Shown here in pieces: positions 42,735 through 51,252 of a stretch of DNA of 64,000 bases. The DNA lies in the NCBI RefSeq assembly GCF_005885815.1, contig NZ_CP040602.1, forward strand, positions 1,317,630 to 1,381,629, in the 5' to 3' direction. A program made the position numbers and the translations under genes. The notes under the pieces were generated by a model. It was given only the letters and a program-made list of their open reading frames with translations, was not told where the DNA came from and searched no databases. Numbering within the stretch: position 1 is the stretch's first letter; each line of letters starts with the position of its first letter. This DNA is from Thiomicrorhabdus sediminis. Its GTDB lineage: Bacteria; Pseudomonadota; Gammaproteobacteria; Thiomicrospirales; Thiomicrospiraceae.

Positions 42735-45569
42735 ATGCTAAAAGAATGTGGTCACTTTTTATCTATCTCCCTTAGACAAGTACTTTATGTAACATCTTTC
42801 AATAATCGAAATTCGTTATTATCAATTTTCTTAATCATTGGTTTTGCATTTCCCGCGCATGCAACCGTACCTTCAACACCAGTTACAGAGGTTAAAATAG
42901 GCATCCTGTCATACAAAGATAAAAACGTTGATGAAAAGCGTTGGCAGCCATTAATTACTTATTTGAATAACAGAATTCCCGACCATCATTTCGAAATGTA
43001 TATAGGTAATTATGAAGAGTTAGAGAATCAAATTCGATTTGCTTCTGTTGATTTTGTGTTGACTCAGCCTGCTCACTTTGTTGAATTAGCGCATACTTAT
43101 GATTTAACTACGCCTTTATTAACTCTTGCAAACAAGCAGGCAAATAAAAGTTATACACAGTTTGCAGGTGTTATTTTTACTTCTGCGGAAAGGCCAGACA
43201 TCAATACATTAGAAGATATCCTTAATAAGCGAATTGCTACGTGGAGCTTAAAGTCTTTTGGTGGCTTTCAGATGCAGGCACAAGAACTTATTAAAAATGG
43301 ACTTATAGATTCCACAGACAATTTAAAAATGATTGAAACCGGCGCGCCTCAAAAAAGTGTTGTGTTTCATGTTTTAGATAACAAGGTTGATGTTGGTTTT
43401 GTTCGCTCAGGAGTAATTGAGAACTTGATAAAACAAGGTCTTATCTCGAAAAATCAACTCAAAATCATCAACCAGAAAACAGATGATCACATGTCCTTAA
43501 TTCATAGTACTGAACTGTATGCCGAATGGCCTCTTTTTGCGTTTTTATCAACCGATAAAAAACTAATCAAAAAAGTCATCTTGGAGCTCATGAAAATTAC
43601 ACCAGAAAGTGATGTGGCTAAAACTATTAATGCTTCGGGTTTTGAGGTCGCAGAAGACTATAACAATATTGAAGAAGTCATGAGATCTATGAGAGTAGGA
43701 CCCTTTGAAACTTTAGATAATGTGACCGCTAAGGATATTTGGCAGCACTGGAAAGGCTATATCACTATTTTACTAGCATTTCTTTTATTATCTTTTGTGA
43801 TGATTTCTCTTTATTTATTTCGTCAAAACCAAGTAATTCATTTAGGCAATCGACAATTAAAATCTAATAATTTGCAACTTAAAAAACTCAATCTTGCAAT
43901 TGAACAAAGCCCCGTTCGAATCACCATCACAAACTTGGAGGGCCAAATTGAATATGTGAACAATGCGGTTCTAAAACAGTCGGGCTACACCTTAAACGAA
44001 CTGTATATGAAAAACCCGAGAATGTTAGCTTATGGAGAAACGCCTGTTGAGGTCTATGAAAATCTCTGGAAAACTCTTCTGCAAGGAGAAATTTGGAATG
44101 GAGAGATTGTTAATGCTCATAAAAATGGTCAACGACAAGTTCTAGAAAGCACTATTGCTCCCATAGTTGAAAAGAATCAAACAATCGGCTTTTTAAGCAT
44201 TCAACGAGATATTACCAAAGAGAAAGAGAGCCAGAAAAAAATCTATCACTTATCCAATTTCGATAATTTAACTGGGCTACCAAATGCCAACCAATTTGAA
44301 CGCTATATAGCTGATGCAATCGCCGATAACCTGTCTTTGAACTCGATTCAGAAAAAAAATAACAATACTAGCTTTTTATTCCTTATTAACATCGACCGTT
44401 TCAAGGATATAAATGATGCAGTTGGAAAGCATCAAGGTGACCTATTTTTAAAGCAGTTTGCTCATATAATTCAAGATTCATTGCCAAAAGAGAGCATTCT
44501 CTCAAGGTTAAATGGGGATGAATTTGGCGTATTGCTTCCAATAGCAATATCACGAAACACCTATGAGCATGCCTATCAACAAGGGCAAGTTTTATTAGAG
44601 CATTTAAAAAAGCCAATTTCTTTTAATAAAAAAGAATTGATGGTAAATGTGAGTATAGGTATTGCTGATATTCTGGATGCCCATGTTGATGGCGTTGATG
44701 ATGTATTGAAAAATGTAAATACCGCCTTACACTTCGCCAAAGCAAACGGTGGAAATCAAGTACAGATTTATGAGAAGTCTCTTCAAACAAAAGCCATCGA
44801 AACCTTTGAAATCGAGCAAGAATTGAAGAGCGCATTGAAACGCGAGCAATTCAAAGTCTATTATCAACCTCAAGTAGACCAGTCTGGCAAGGTTATGGGG
44901 GCTGAGGCGCTGTTGAGATGGTTTCACCCAGAAAAAGGATACATTCCTCCAGACGTATTTATTCCGATGGCTGAGCAAAACGATTTAATCATTGAAATAG
45001 GATCCTGGCTTTTAGACACGACAATTAAAGAGATGGCATTAGCCATCCAAGAAGGTAACAGCTATGAGTTATCAGTTAACATAAGCCCTCGCCAGATTGT
45101 ACAAAAGGACTTTGTTGAAAAAGTTCTTTCTATACTGAAAAAATATAATGTCCCTGCAAATAAACTTACCTTAGAAATTACTGAGGGTATCTTTTTAAAG
45201 AACATTCATGATATTAGAAATGTAATGCATCAATTATCAGAAAAAGGTTTAAAGTTCTCTATTGATGATTTTGGAACTGGATATTCCTCTCTTTCTTACA
45301 TTAAATCATTGTCTATTCATGAGTTAAAAGTTGATCGAGTTTTTGTACAAAATATCACAACAGATCCTGACGACGTTATGCTAGTAGAAACGATGCTTGC
45401 GATTGCAAATCATATGCATTACAAGGTGGTAATTGAAGGAATTGAAACTGAAGATCAAGTTAACTTCTTTAATAAATATGAAGGACTCATATTTCAGGGC
45501 TACTTGTATTGTAAGCCATGCTGTTTCAATGATTTTATTGACTATCTTGGTAAACAAAAAAGAGACTAA
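42735..45569 (+). CDS. PhnD-type periplasmic sensor - PAS - GGDEF - EAL protein
   Basis: 944 residues. A signal/anchor (~28-44, ending PAHA) is followed by a phosphonate/phosphite-binding-like domain (~50-310), a TM helix (~345-364), PAS (~385-495), GGDEF (~505-675) and EAL (~690-930). The GGDEF signature reads RLNGDEFG, with Asn for the first Gly and no RxxD inhibitory site nearby, so cyclase activity is uncertain. The EAL part keeps GAEALLRW, SVNISP, LEITEG, IDDFGTGYSS, KVDR and VIEGIET, so hydrolysis is likely. It is the only plus-strand gene in the island. The ligand may be a phosphorus oxyanion or a small organic compound, since PhnD-like sensors are diverse. Confidence 0.9.
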   Translation: MLKECGHFLSISLRQVLYVTSFNNRNSLLSIFLIIGFAFPAHATVPSTPVTEVKIGILSYKDKNVDEKRWQPLITYLNNRIPDHHFEMYIGNYEELENQIRFASVDFVLTQPAHFVELAHTYDLTTPLLTLANKQANKSYTQFAGVIFTSAERPDINTLEDILNKRIATWSLKSFGGFQMQAQELIKNGLIDSTDNLKMIETGAPQKSVVFHVLDNKVDVGFVRSGVIENLIKQGLISKNQLKIINQKTDDHMSLIHSTELYAEWPLFAFLSTDKKLIKKVILELMKITPESDVAKTINASGFEVAEDYNNIEEVMRSMRVGPFETLDNVTAKDIWQHWKGYITILLAFLLLSFVMISLYLFRQNQVIHLGNRQLKSNNLQLKKLNLAIEQSPVRITITNLEGQIEYVNNAVLKQSGYTLNELYMKNPRMLAYGETPVEVYENLWKTLLQGEIWNGEIVNAHKNGQRQVLESTIAPIVEKNQTIGFLSIQRDITKEKESQKKIYHLSNFDNLTGLPNANQFERYIADAIADNLSLNSIQKKNNNTSFLFLINIDRFKDINDAVGKHQGDLFLKQFAHIIQDSLPKESILSRLNGDEFGVLLPIAISRNTYEHAYQQGQVLLEHLKKPISFNKKELMVNVSIGIADILDAHVDGVDDVLKNVNTALHFAKANGGNQVQIYEKSLQTKAIETFEIEQELKSALKREQFKVYYQPQVDQSGKVMGAEALLRWFHPEKGYIPPDVFIPMAEQNDLIIEIGSWLLDTTIKEMALAIQEGNSYELSVNISPRQIVQKDFVEKVLSILKKYNVPANKLTLEITEGIFLKNIHDIRNVMHQLSEKGLKFSIDDFGTGYSSLSYIKSLSIHELKVDRVFVQNITTDPDDVMLVETMLAIANHMHYKVVIEGIETEDQVNFFNKYEGLIFQGYLYCKPCCFNDFIDYLGKQKRD

Positions 45570-45677
45570 TATTTCCAATAAGGCTATGTATTAAACAAGA
45601 GCTAATTTCATCTTCATCAGTGGTGAAAATACATAAAGATTACAGGGAGGGGATGACATGGGAACCTTGGCCTTCAA

Positions 45678-45710
45678 GGGAGGGGGTGCGGATATAACCC
45701 CTTCCCTTTT
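45678..45710 (+). terminator. Probable terminator downstream of the GGDEF-EAL gene
   Basis: GGGAGGGGGT (45678-45687) pairs with ACCCCTTCCC (45697-45706) with few mismatches and is followed by TTTT. It lies ~110 bases past the stop; a preceding CCTTG/CAAGG hairpin abuts it. Confidence 0.65.
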
Positions 45711-45735
45711 CACAAACGCTATTTTCTCAAAAGTT

Positions 45736-45757
45736 TGTTGACATAACTGTGTCAACA
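45736..45757. repeat. Perfect 8-bp inverted repeat TGTTGACA-N6-TGTCAACA
   Basis: An operator-like palindrome in a ~470-base stretch (45711-46186) that otherwise shows no gene; a third TGTCA follows 4 bases later. It sits between the end of the cargo and the replication module of the island. Confidence 0.5.
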
Positions 45758-46186
45758 TAGTGTCATGAAGTTTTCACTAATGTTTTAATCAGCATGAAAT
45801 AACTAGTCAGCACTTAGTCATAAAAAGAAAACTTTAAAACACTAAATACGGGTTAATTGGTAAGGCCTGAATTTTTTAGCCACTCTTGGTCTTAAAAGCC
45901 TCTAGGTGCTGCATTAGATGGTAGAGAAGAATATGAAATAGTTTCTTATTTTATAGGGTTCAAGTAATAAACATTCGAAACATATAAGCTTTTACTCAGT
46001 TGGAGGTTTGATTTTTTGTGATTGAACTCTGATAGAAAAAGAGTGACTCACAAAAACAGTTTTTTTTGCTGTTTCTAAGCAATAATTTCTCTGCATAGTG
46101 CTTAATACCATAGGGTTGAGTATATTCAATTAAGAGGGCCAATTTTGTTCTCAATTAATTGGTCGGGTACAGGGTACATCAGCCAG

Positions 46187-46603
46187 TTACTTATAGGCTT
46201 TTTGCACCATTGCATAGCGCTCACCACCGGTGGCTTTGGCAAATATTGAGCGCTGGTGAGCCCAAAAACTGGGGGTTTTTTGGGGTGATTTTCTGTCTTT
46301 TACACGCTTCTGACCACGCAGTTCACCTATGAAACCCGCTTTTTTTAATTCGTCTGTCATCAAGACATCACTGACTTCCGAGTGGCCTCGATTCTCCAAA
46401 GCGGATTTAACTTCCTCAAGACGGAAGAAGTCTTGGTTGAACGGGAAGTGACTATTTTGAATCATTTCACGCAGTGTTTGCCGGCACTCTGGTCTAGATT
46501 CACAACTAATCTCTGGTGCGGCCTTAGCTGCCTCTGCGCTCACTTTTTCTACGTAACCTTGAATGTATTCACGCATCACATCCCGCGTCGTATTATTTTC
46601 CAT
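46187..46603 (-). CDS. Hypothetical protein of the island
   Basis: 138 residues, hydrophilic, no signal or TM segment. The N-terminal half is acidic and helical (MREYIQGYVEKVSAEAAKAA), with two Cys (~34, ~40), and the C-terminus is basic (KDRKSPQKTP, then RSIFAKATGGERYAMVQKAYK). I do not recognise a family. It lies 125 bases after the primase gene in the same direction, with a 14-bp inverted repeat in the gap, and is probably the last gene of the replication module. A DNA-binding or regulatory role would be only a guess. Confidence 0.6.
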   Translation of the reverse strand: MENNTTRDVMREYIQGYVEKVSAEAAKAAPEISCESRPECRQTLREMIQNSHFPFNQDFFRLEEVKSALENRGHSEVSDVLMTDELKKAGFIGELRGQKRVKDRKSPQKTPSFWAHQRSIFAKATGGERYAMVQKAYK

Positions 46604-46660
46604 GGTTGTGCCTTTGGCTATTTAAACGCCTAATTTGTTGAAAACCTTAAGAGTTGCTAT

Positions 46661-46708
46661 CTACAAAACCTACAGAACTATAAAATTGAAGTTTTGTAGG
46701 TTTTGTAG
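46661..46708. repeat. 14-bp perfect inverted repeat with tandem TTTTGTAGG
   Basis: CTACAAAACCTACA (46661-46674) and TGTAGGTTTTGTAG (46695-46708) are exact reverse complements around a 20-base AT-rich centre; the right arm includes two tandem TTTTGTAGG units. It lies just after the primase gene. It could be a terminator, but no T-run follows in either direction, so a replication or regulator site is also possible. Confidence 0.55.
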
Positions 46709-46728
46709 GGCGTTACTTGGTAAACATC

Positions 46729-49395
46729 TTAATTTTTTAGCGCCGTATTCCATTGGTAGATTTCGGATGGTCTACCGCCTGTCATGTGCGTTTTAATCTG
46801 CTCGATTAAATAACCATGCTCTACCAAAACAGACAGCGCTGCTTTCACTTCTGTGGTGGTTTTTAACCCTGCCCAGCCTTTCTGTGCAATTTCACGCGGT
46901 TTGAATGGATTACCTAACTTTTCACGATTTTCTAAAACTTTCTGAGCGGCTAGGATATCGTTATCGACTGCACCGGCATAGATACGATTCATGTGTGACT
47001 GAAGATATTCGCACCAACGCACGGCTTTATTAGTGGCCACAACTCCGACAGATTTAGCTTCTGGGTTGTCTGCCAACTCTAGAAGTAATGCAATACTGGG
47101 TAACAGGCTTCTGTATTTAGCTAGATGCGACTCGAGAGCCGGATGAATGTCCTTCACTCTAATGGTGAGTTCTAACTGTTCACGCCATGAATTGAAAACT
47201 TGTTGTGCTTGTTGGTCAAAACGTAAACCAATTACACTACCTTCTTCATCTCGTCGCTCTGGTAAAGTGACTAGCCGTTTAAACAGTTCAAATGCCTTTT
47301 CTTTGGCTACCTTATCTGGATAACGATCCACGTTTACCCACTCTTTGCAGTCATCCGGGTAGACGGCTAGTTGGAAGCGTTGAATGAATCCATCGTTGCC
47401 CGTGCCATTGTTGATTGATTGAGCTATGTGCGGAGCTAATACGCTGGGCTGAATGCCGCCAATAATGGATAAGGTGGTGCTTTCAATCTTAAGTGTGCCA
47501 CGTCCTACGCGATCGTAAATATAGAACCCCGATCCATTGAAGCATTCCAAATAGAATGCACGATCATTTGCCTTATCTTCCCGATCTAATCCACGGATCC
47601 AACCAGCAAGTTCATCACGCAGTAGAATCACGCCATTAGGATTCTCATTTAGCTTGATACCCAAAGCTTCTACTGTTGCATCATTTACAATATAACGCTT
47701 CTCTGTTGGCGTGCTGTTACTCTCGGCTTCAAGAACCAGTCGGTAGTTGTTTTTGGCGACTTCCATCTTGAGCGGATCGGATGATTTAGCGGCTTTTTTA
47801 ATTGCATCCTCAGCCACTTTCTTTTCGGCTTCCAGAGCAATATTATCCACTTCATGATCCACCAGAATTTGCTGGTATTCTTCTTCAGCCAACTTGGCTA
47901 ATCTATGAATAGGCTTCATTACCTCACTCAGCGCGGGTGTCTTCATAATAGAAGGTCTACCGATCATCGCCCCCCAAAGGTTAGGAATTACGAGCCAATC
48001 ATCGAATTGTTTTGGATAGATACCAACTTTACGGCCTATTAGCCCGGCTATTGCCACCATTGCTCCGACCGCTAAGAAGTCTGCTGGGCATTGCATTCGC
48101 GCTTGGATATCTTTTAACCAAGGCTCTAGGCTTGAAGGTAACAGATCAAATTCAAAAGGTCGCACATCCGGCAGATCCACTACCAACGGAATAATGACAG
48201 GCTCTTGCTCTAGTTCATTGCTGGAAATGCTAGACGCATTCAGAGTTTGAAACTTACTTTTAATCTCTTCAGCACTCAGTCCAACTTCAATATCCAACAA
48301 ATAACGGTCATTCCAATCACTACCAATCTCATCTTCTGCAAATACGGGAATGACTAGCTCGCCAACAACTGCTTGTGCTGCTCGGGTTGCAGCTTTTACC
48401 CCGGGGTTCTCTGTTCTTGGATTTCCGTTCTCATCAATTCGGTCGTTATCGGCTGCAATGATTATGTTTAAGCTGGAATAGTTCTCTCGAAATGCTTTGG
48501 CTACATGAATAAGGTTTCCAGCATCAAACGCACAGATAACTGTGCAATTGTTGGCATAGTGCTCTGCAATGGTTGCCCCTGTAGCGAAACCCTCACAAAT
48601 GATGATAGGCGCATCTTCTATTTGTTGAATAATGTAATAGCCACCCGACTTTTTACCGCCTTTAGTGAATCGTTTATCGCCATTGCGATAGATGAGTTGC
48701 AAGCTCTGAAATTTGCCGATAAACGGTGATTGTGTACCCGTTATGGGAATAATCAACGTACCGTTAGCATCAACCTTTACTCCATGAGGTTTTACCTGCT
48801 TATTCATCAGATAAGAATGGTTCTCTGGTGCTGGCTTTGCGCTTTCGAAAATACTCTGGGCTTCTTCACTAGCAATCAGATGCTGTTCTGCCTTTTCCTT
48901 GGCTTTCTGTTCTGAAATCACGGCATTATAAGCCTGACGTACTTTTGCTTCTGCTTCTAGCTGTGCAATTTCTTCAGGAGTCTTAGGCAATGGAGTCCAA
49001 CCGGATTCGAATGCCTTTTTTACCAGTGTGGCAATCGTTATCCCTCCGCCGCGGTTCATGCTATTCCACATAGCATCAAAGTCATCTGGGTCATAACTTG
49101 TACTTCTGCGACTCCATGCTTCGAAGGGCTCTCTGCCAAATTCACTGAACTCATCATATACAGCCATTGCCAACTTTACCCAATCATCTCGCGACAAGTC
49201 TGCATTAGGCTCTATCTTGATGAGCATCTGTGAAACATCCTGAAGTCCTATATGACGATCTTCACCAATAAACATTAAATCGGCCAACCTGTTCGGTGAA
49301 TTTCTCAAGTGTGGCGTCATTTCTCCCAATCCATCTGAAATGTTAAACGGTATCCCAAAAACATTATCTTCCAAAGGTTTAACTAAACTAACCAT
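46729..49395 (-). CDS. Primase/helicase-like replication protein (PriCT - Toprim - DUF3987)
   Basis: 888 residues. A PriCT-2-like N-terminal part (~50-140; LSRDDWVKLAMAVYDEF, NRGGGITIATLVKKAF) comes first. A Toprim domain (~265-360; IIICEGFATGATIAEHY, IIAADND) and a large DUF3987-type ATPase-like region (~420-870) follow, with GRPSIMKTPA in the position of a Walker A and LLRDELAGWI as a Walker B-like acidic motif. Such proteins start replication of phages, plasmids and satellite islands. ATG 49410 exists in frame, but 49395 has GGAG nine bases upstream and is preferred. It overlaps the GNAT-like gene by 8 bases, so the two are probably coupled. Confidence 0.85.
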   Translation of the reverse strand: MVSLVKPLEDNVFGIPFNISDGLGEMTPHLRNSPNRLADLMFIGEDRHIGLQDVSQMLIKIEPNADLSRDDWVKLAMAVYDEFSEFGREPFEAWSRRSTSYDPDDFDAMWNSMNRGGGITIATLVKKAFESGWTPLPKTPEEIAQLEAEAKVRQAYNAVISEQKAKEKAEQHLIASEEAQSIFESAKPAPENHSYLMNKQVKPHGVKVDANGTLIIPITGTQSPFIGKFQSLQLIYRNGDKRFTKGGKKSGGYYIIQQIEDAPIIICEGFATGATIAEHYANNCTVICAFDAGNLIHVAKAFRENYSSLNIIIAADNDRIDENGNPRTENPGVKAATRAAQAVVGELVIPVFAEDEIGSDWNDRYLLDIEVGLSAEEIKSKFQTLNASSISSNELEQEPVIIPLVVDLPDVRPFEFDLLPSSLEPWLKDIQARMQCPADFLAVGAMVAIAGLIGRKVGIYPKQFDDWLVIPNLWGAMIGRPSIMKTPALSEVMKPIHRLAKLAEEEYQQILVDHEVDNIALEAEKKVAEDAIKKAAKSSDPLKMEVAKNNYRLVLEAESNSTPTEKRYIVNDATVEALGIKLNENPNGVILLRDELAGWIRGLDREDKANDRAFYLECFNGSGFYIYDRVGRGTLKIESTTLSIIGGIQPSVLAPHIAQSINNGTGNDGFIQRFQLAVYPDDCKEWVNVDRYPDKVAKEKAFELFKRLVTLPERRDEEGSVIGLRFDQQAQQVFNSWREQLELTIRVKDIHPALESHLAKYRSLLPSIALLLELADNPEAKSVGVVATNKAVRWCEYLQSHMNRIYAGAVDNDILAAQKVLENREKLGNPFKPREIAQKGWAGLKTTTEVKAALSVLVEHGYLIEQIKTHMTGGRPSEIYQWNTALKN

Positions 49396-49948
49396 GGGAA
49401 AGCACTCCATAGATTTTATTAACCAACACCTCTGGAAGTCGAATAACGCCTATCTTGCTGCCTTCAGGTTCAAAATTGGTGAAAACAGGGCTATGTCCCG
49501 GAGTATAACCGACAGAGTAAAAACCCTCTCGTTTGCTAAAATAGCCACTAAGTTCAGAACTAACCAAGACAAACTCAAATTCATCCCCTAATTCGTTAAG
49601 CAAGGAGCTCATGACTCCCTGCATTCTGTATGACTCGAATGTATAGATAAAGTCAATAAACACGCGTTTTTTGTCTATATGAGTAAAGAAAACAAACCCG
49701 GCAAGCTTGGCGTCTTTATCAAACGTGAAACAGATTCGACTAATGCCACGCGCATAAGACTCATTTAGATGTTTAACGACAAGGTCAATCACCTTTTGTC
49801 TAATACTTTCAGATAACATTAGAGGACATAAGAAAGGTTCAAACTCTGCCTCATGCCAAAGCATGGCTTCTGCGGTTTTTTCTAAAACACTGGTTAGCAT
49901 ATGGTCTGTTAACTTATAGATTGCTTGATCTTTTTCGCTTATTGACAT
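49388..49948 (-). CDS. GNAT-like acetyltransferase-fold protein of the island
   Basis: 186 residues. The middle and C-terminal parts look like a GNAT fold: AGFVFFTHIDKKRVFIDFIY (beta 4), then a helix with YRMQGVMSSLLNEL in place of motif A, and VSSELSGYFSKREGFYSVG like the C-terminal FYxxxGF element. The acetyl-CoA loop is only partly conserved, so activity is uncertain. It overlaps the primase start by 8 bases and is read first, so it belongs to the replication module rather than the cargo. I know of no role for such a gene in satellites; modification of a host protein or an anti-phage function is conceivable. Confidence 0.55.
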   Translation of the reverse strand: MSISEKDQAIYKLTDHMLTSVLEKTAEAMLWHEAEFEPFLCPLMLSESIRQKVIDLVVKHLNESYARGISRICFTFDKDAKLAGFVFFTHIDKKRVFIDFIYTFESYRMQGVMSSLLNELGDEFEFVLVSSELSGYFSKREGFYSVGYTPGHSPVFTNFEPEGSKIGVIRLPEVLVNKIYGVLSHG

Positions 49949-49967
49949 GATGAATATCCTTGTTTTT

Positions 49968-49981
49968 GCATTTGAAAATGC
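49968..49981. promoter_or_regulatory. Small palindrome GCATTT-GA-AAATGC upstream of the GNAT-like gene
   Basis: Perfect 6-bp arms, 20 bases before the ATG at 49948. It contains the same TGCATT core as the repeats at the island ends, so one DNA-binding protein might act at all of them. Confidence 0.4.
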
Positions 49982-50035
49982 ATTTATTCTCTAAAACCTC
50001 TTAGATACATGGTTTGCCTAGGGATTAATCATCCT

Positions 50036-50239
50036 TTAGTGCTCCATATACCATTCAAAGAACTTTTCAGGATTGATTAGGCGAGATTTGCCACGAGATT
50101 TGAATACAGCACCTAACTCAATCAGTTCAGCTTGGTTACGATCAATTGTGACTTTTATAGAATTCGGTTTGATTCCCAGTTTGGGTGCGTATTGTTCAGC
50201 GAACTCTTTAATGGGTTTGAGACTTTCGATGTTTGGCAT
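50036..50239 (-). CDS. Small putative DNA-binding protein (AlpA/excisionase-like)
   Basis: 67 residues starting at ATG 50239, which has a strong AAAGGAGG; the frame extends 7 codons further but the SD decides the start. The pattern is a small helix-turn-helix/winged-helix protein: FAEQYAPKLGIKPNSIKVTI, then LGAVFKSRGKSRLINPEKFFEWY, similar to the ending of phage regulators that write 'R-x-x-RINPxxFxxW'. Its place between the integrase and the primase is where satellites and P4-like islands carry alpA or xis. Function is inferred from size and place only. Confidence 0.6.
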   Translation of the reverse strand: MPNIESLKPIKEFAEQYAPKLGIKPNSIKVTIDRNQAELIELGAVFKSRGKSRLINPEKFFEWYMEH

Positions 50240-50319
50240 GGTGCCTCCTTTATTTTTCAAAACGCTCTTAGTTGTTTGAAGTAGCGAGTTGATTAAAAAG
50301 GAGTTTTGAAGGTGTGTCT

Positions 50320-50406
50320 AAAACCACTAAGAACTATTTTCCAGTGGTTTTGTAGAAGATTTCTAATGGTTTTTAGCGGTTTTTTAGTGGTTTTCAGTGG
50401 TTGAAA
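50320..50406. repeat. Iteron-like cluster of AGTGGTTTT repeats
   Basis: Six variants of (T/C)AGTGGTTTT in ~87 bases: an inverted copy at 50320-50330, then 50342, 50364 (AATGGTTTTT), 50374 (AGCGGTTTTTT), 50385 and 50395. The inverted first copy and the second form a 9-bp hairpin (AAAACCACT/AGTGGTTTT). The cluster lies between the two small regulator genes. It looks like a replication origin or a repressor/excisionase operator. Confidence 0.6.
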
Positions 50407-50416
50407 ACTTTTTAAT

Positions 50417-51175
50417 TTATTCCATCAAACCTCTTTCTTTTGCTTTATCTAATCGTTTTTTAATTGCTTGACCAGACATCTTAAGCCTATCACCAACTTC
50501 ATCACGAACTGAAGTAATACCCCAATTAGGATTTTCATTTTTCACATCATTGAACAGATTCACAGTCTTATTAAGCTCCTCATCTGATAGCTTTTTCTTT
50601 TCGTTTACCTTGTCTAAGTTGCAGGGGCTTTTGCGTATTGGTTGTTCAATAAACTGTGGTTCACAATCAAACCTATCAGTTCGCTTTTTAAGGCGCTTTA
50701 AGTCAGTACCTTTAATAAAAACCTCATCTGAACTTCGAATATCTGAGGCAGATATAACCTCTAAATACTCTAAAGTGTATTCACCATCAAAATAGCGATT
50801 AGGTCGAAGAAATCCTACACCCTCTTGCTTAGCCGTAATCTCAATGCTTTGATCTTCAAGATTGGCACGAACTTCTACCGCGACTTTATCTAATTCTTTG
50901 GCCCCTGTAAGACTCCATAGATCTGGAATTTGATTAACGCGACCATGAGTATCCTCAACATCTACCAAACGAGCAGCTACAGCCTCTGAAACGTCATAAC
51001 CACCTTGGACGAAAAATTCAATATTGGATTCTCTAAGGCTAGCTATTGTTTCCTTAATAGGTATGCCCCATCGACTTGAAAGAGTTAATAGTGAGGTTCG
51101 GTCATTGATTAGATAACGATTATCAGCTCTAGGGTCTTCTGAGTTCAGTGTTTGAGAGGTATTATTCTTAGACAT
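50417..51175 (-). CDS. Putative regulator of the island with two HTH-like segments
   Basis: 252 residues from the ATG at 51175, chosen because AAGGA lies 6 bases upstream; the frame extends to 51226. The N-terminal part (SLLTLSSRWGIPIKETIASL) and the C-terminal part (NWGITSVRDEVGDRLKMSGQ and AIKKRLDKAKERG) both look like helix-turn-helix segments, the latter with a basic end. The middle holds no motif I recognise. It is 26 bases after the integrase start region in the same direction and may be an excisionase/repressor-type protein. I do not recognise a named family. Confidence 0.6.
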   Translation of the reverse strand: MSKNNTSQTLNSEDPRADNRYLINDRTSLLTLSSRWGIPIKETIASLRESNIEFFVQGGYDVSEAVAARLVDVEDTHGRVNQIPDLWSLTGAKELDKVAVEVRANLEDQSIEITAKQEGVGFLRPNRYFDGEYTLEYLEVISASDIRSSDEVFIKGTDLKRLKKRTDRFDCEPQFIEQPIRKSPCNLDKVNEKKKLSDEELNKTVNLFNDVKNENPNWGITSVRDEVGDRLKMSGQAIKKRLDKAKERGLME

Positions 51176-51252
51176 TTCAGATCCTTCGTTACATTTAGCT
51201 AAATGCTTAGCAGCCTGTAAGTGCATGTTGATACCAACAGACTTTATCCAAT

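Noticed and set aside
50320-50406. CRISPR array reading of the AGTGGTTTT repeats
   Set aside because: Units are only ~9-10 bases, irregularly spaced and partly inverted; no cas genes are in the window.
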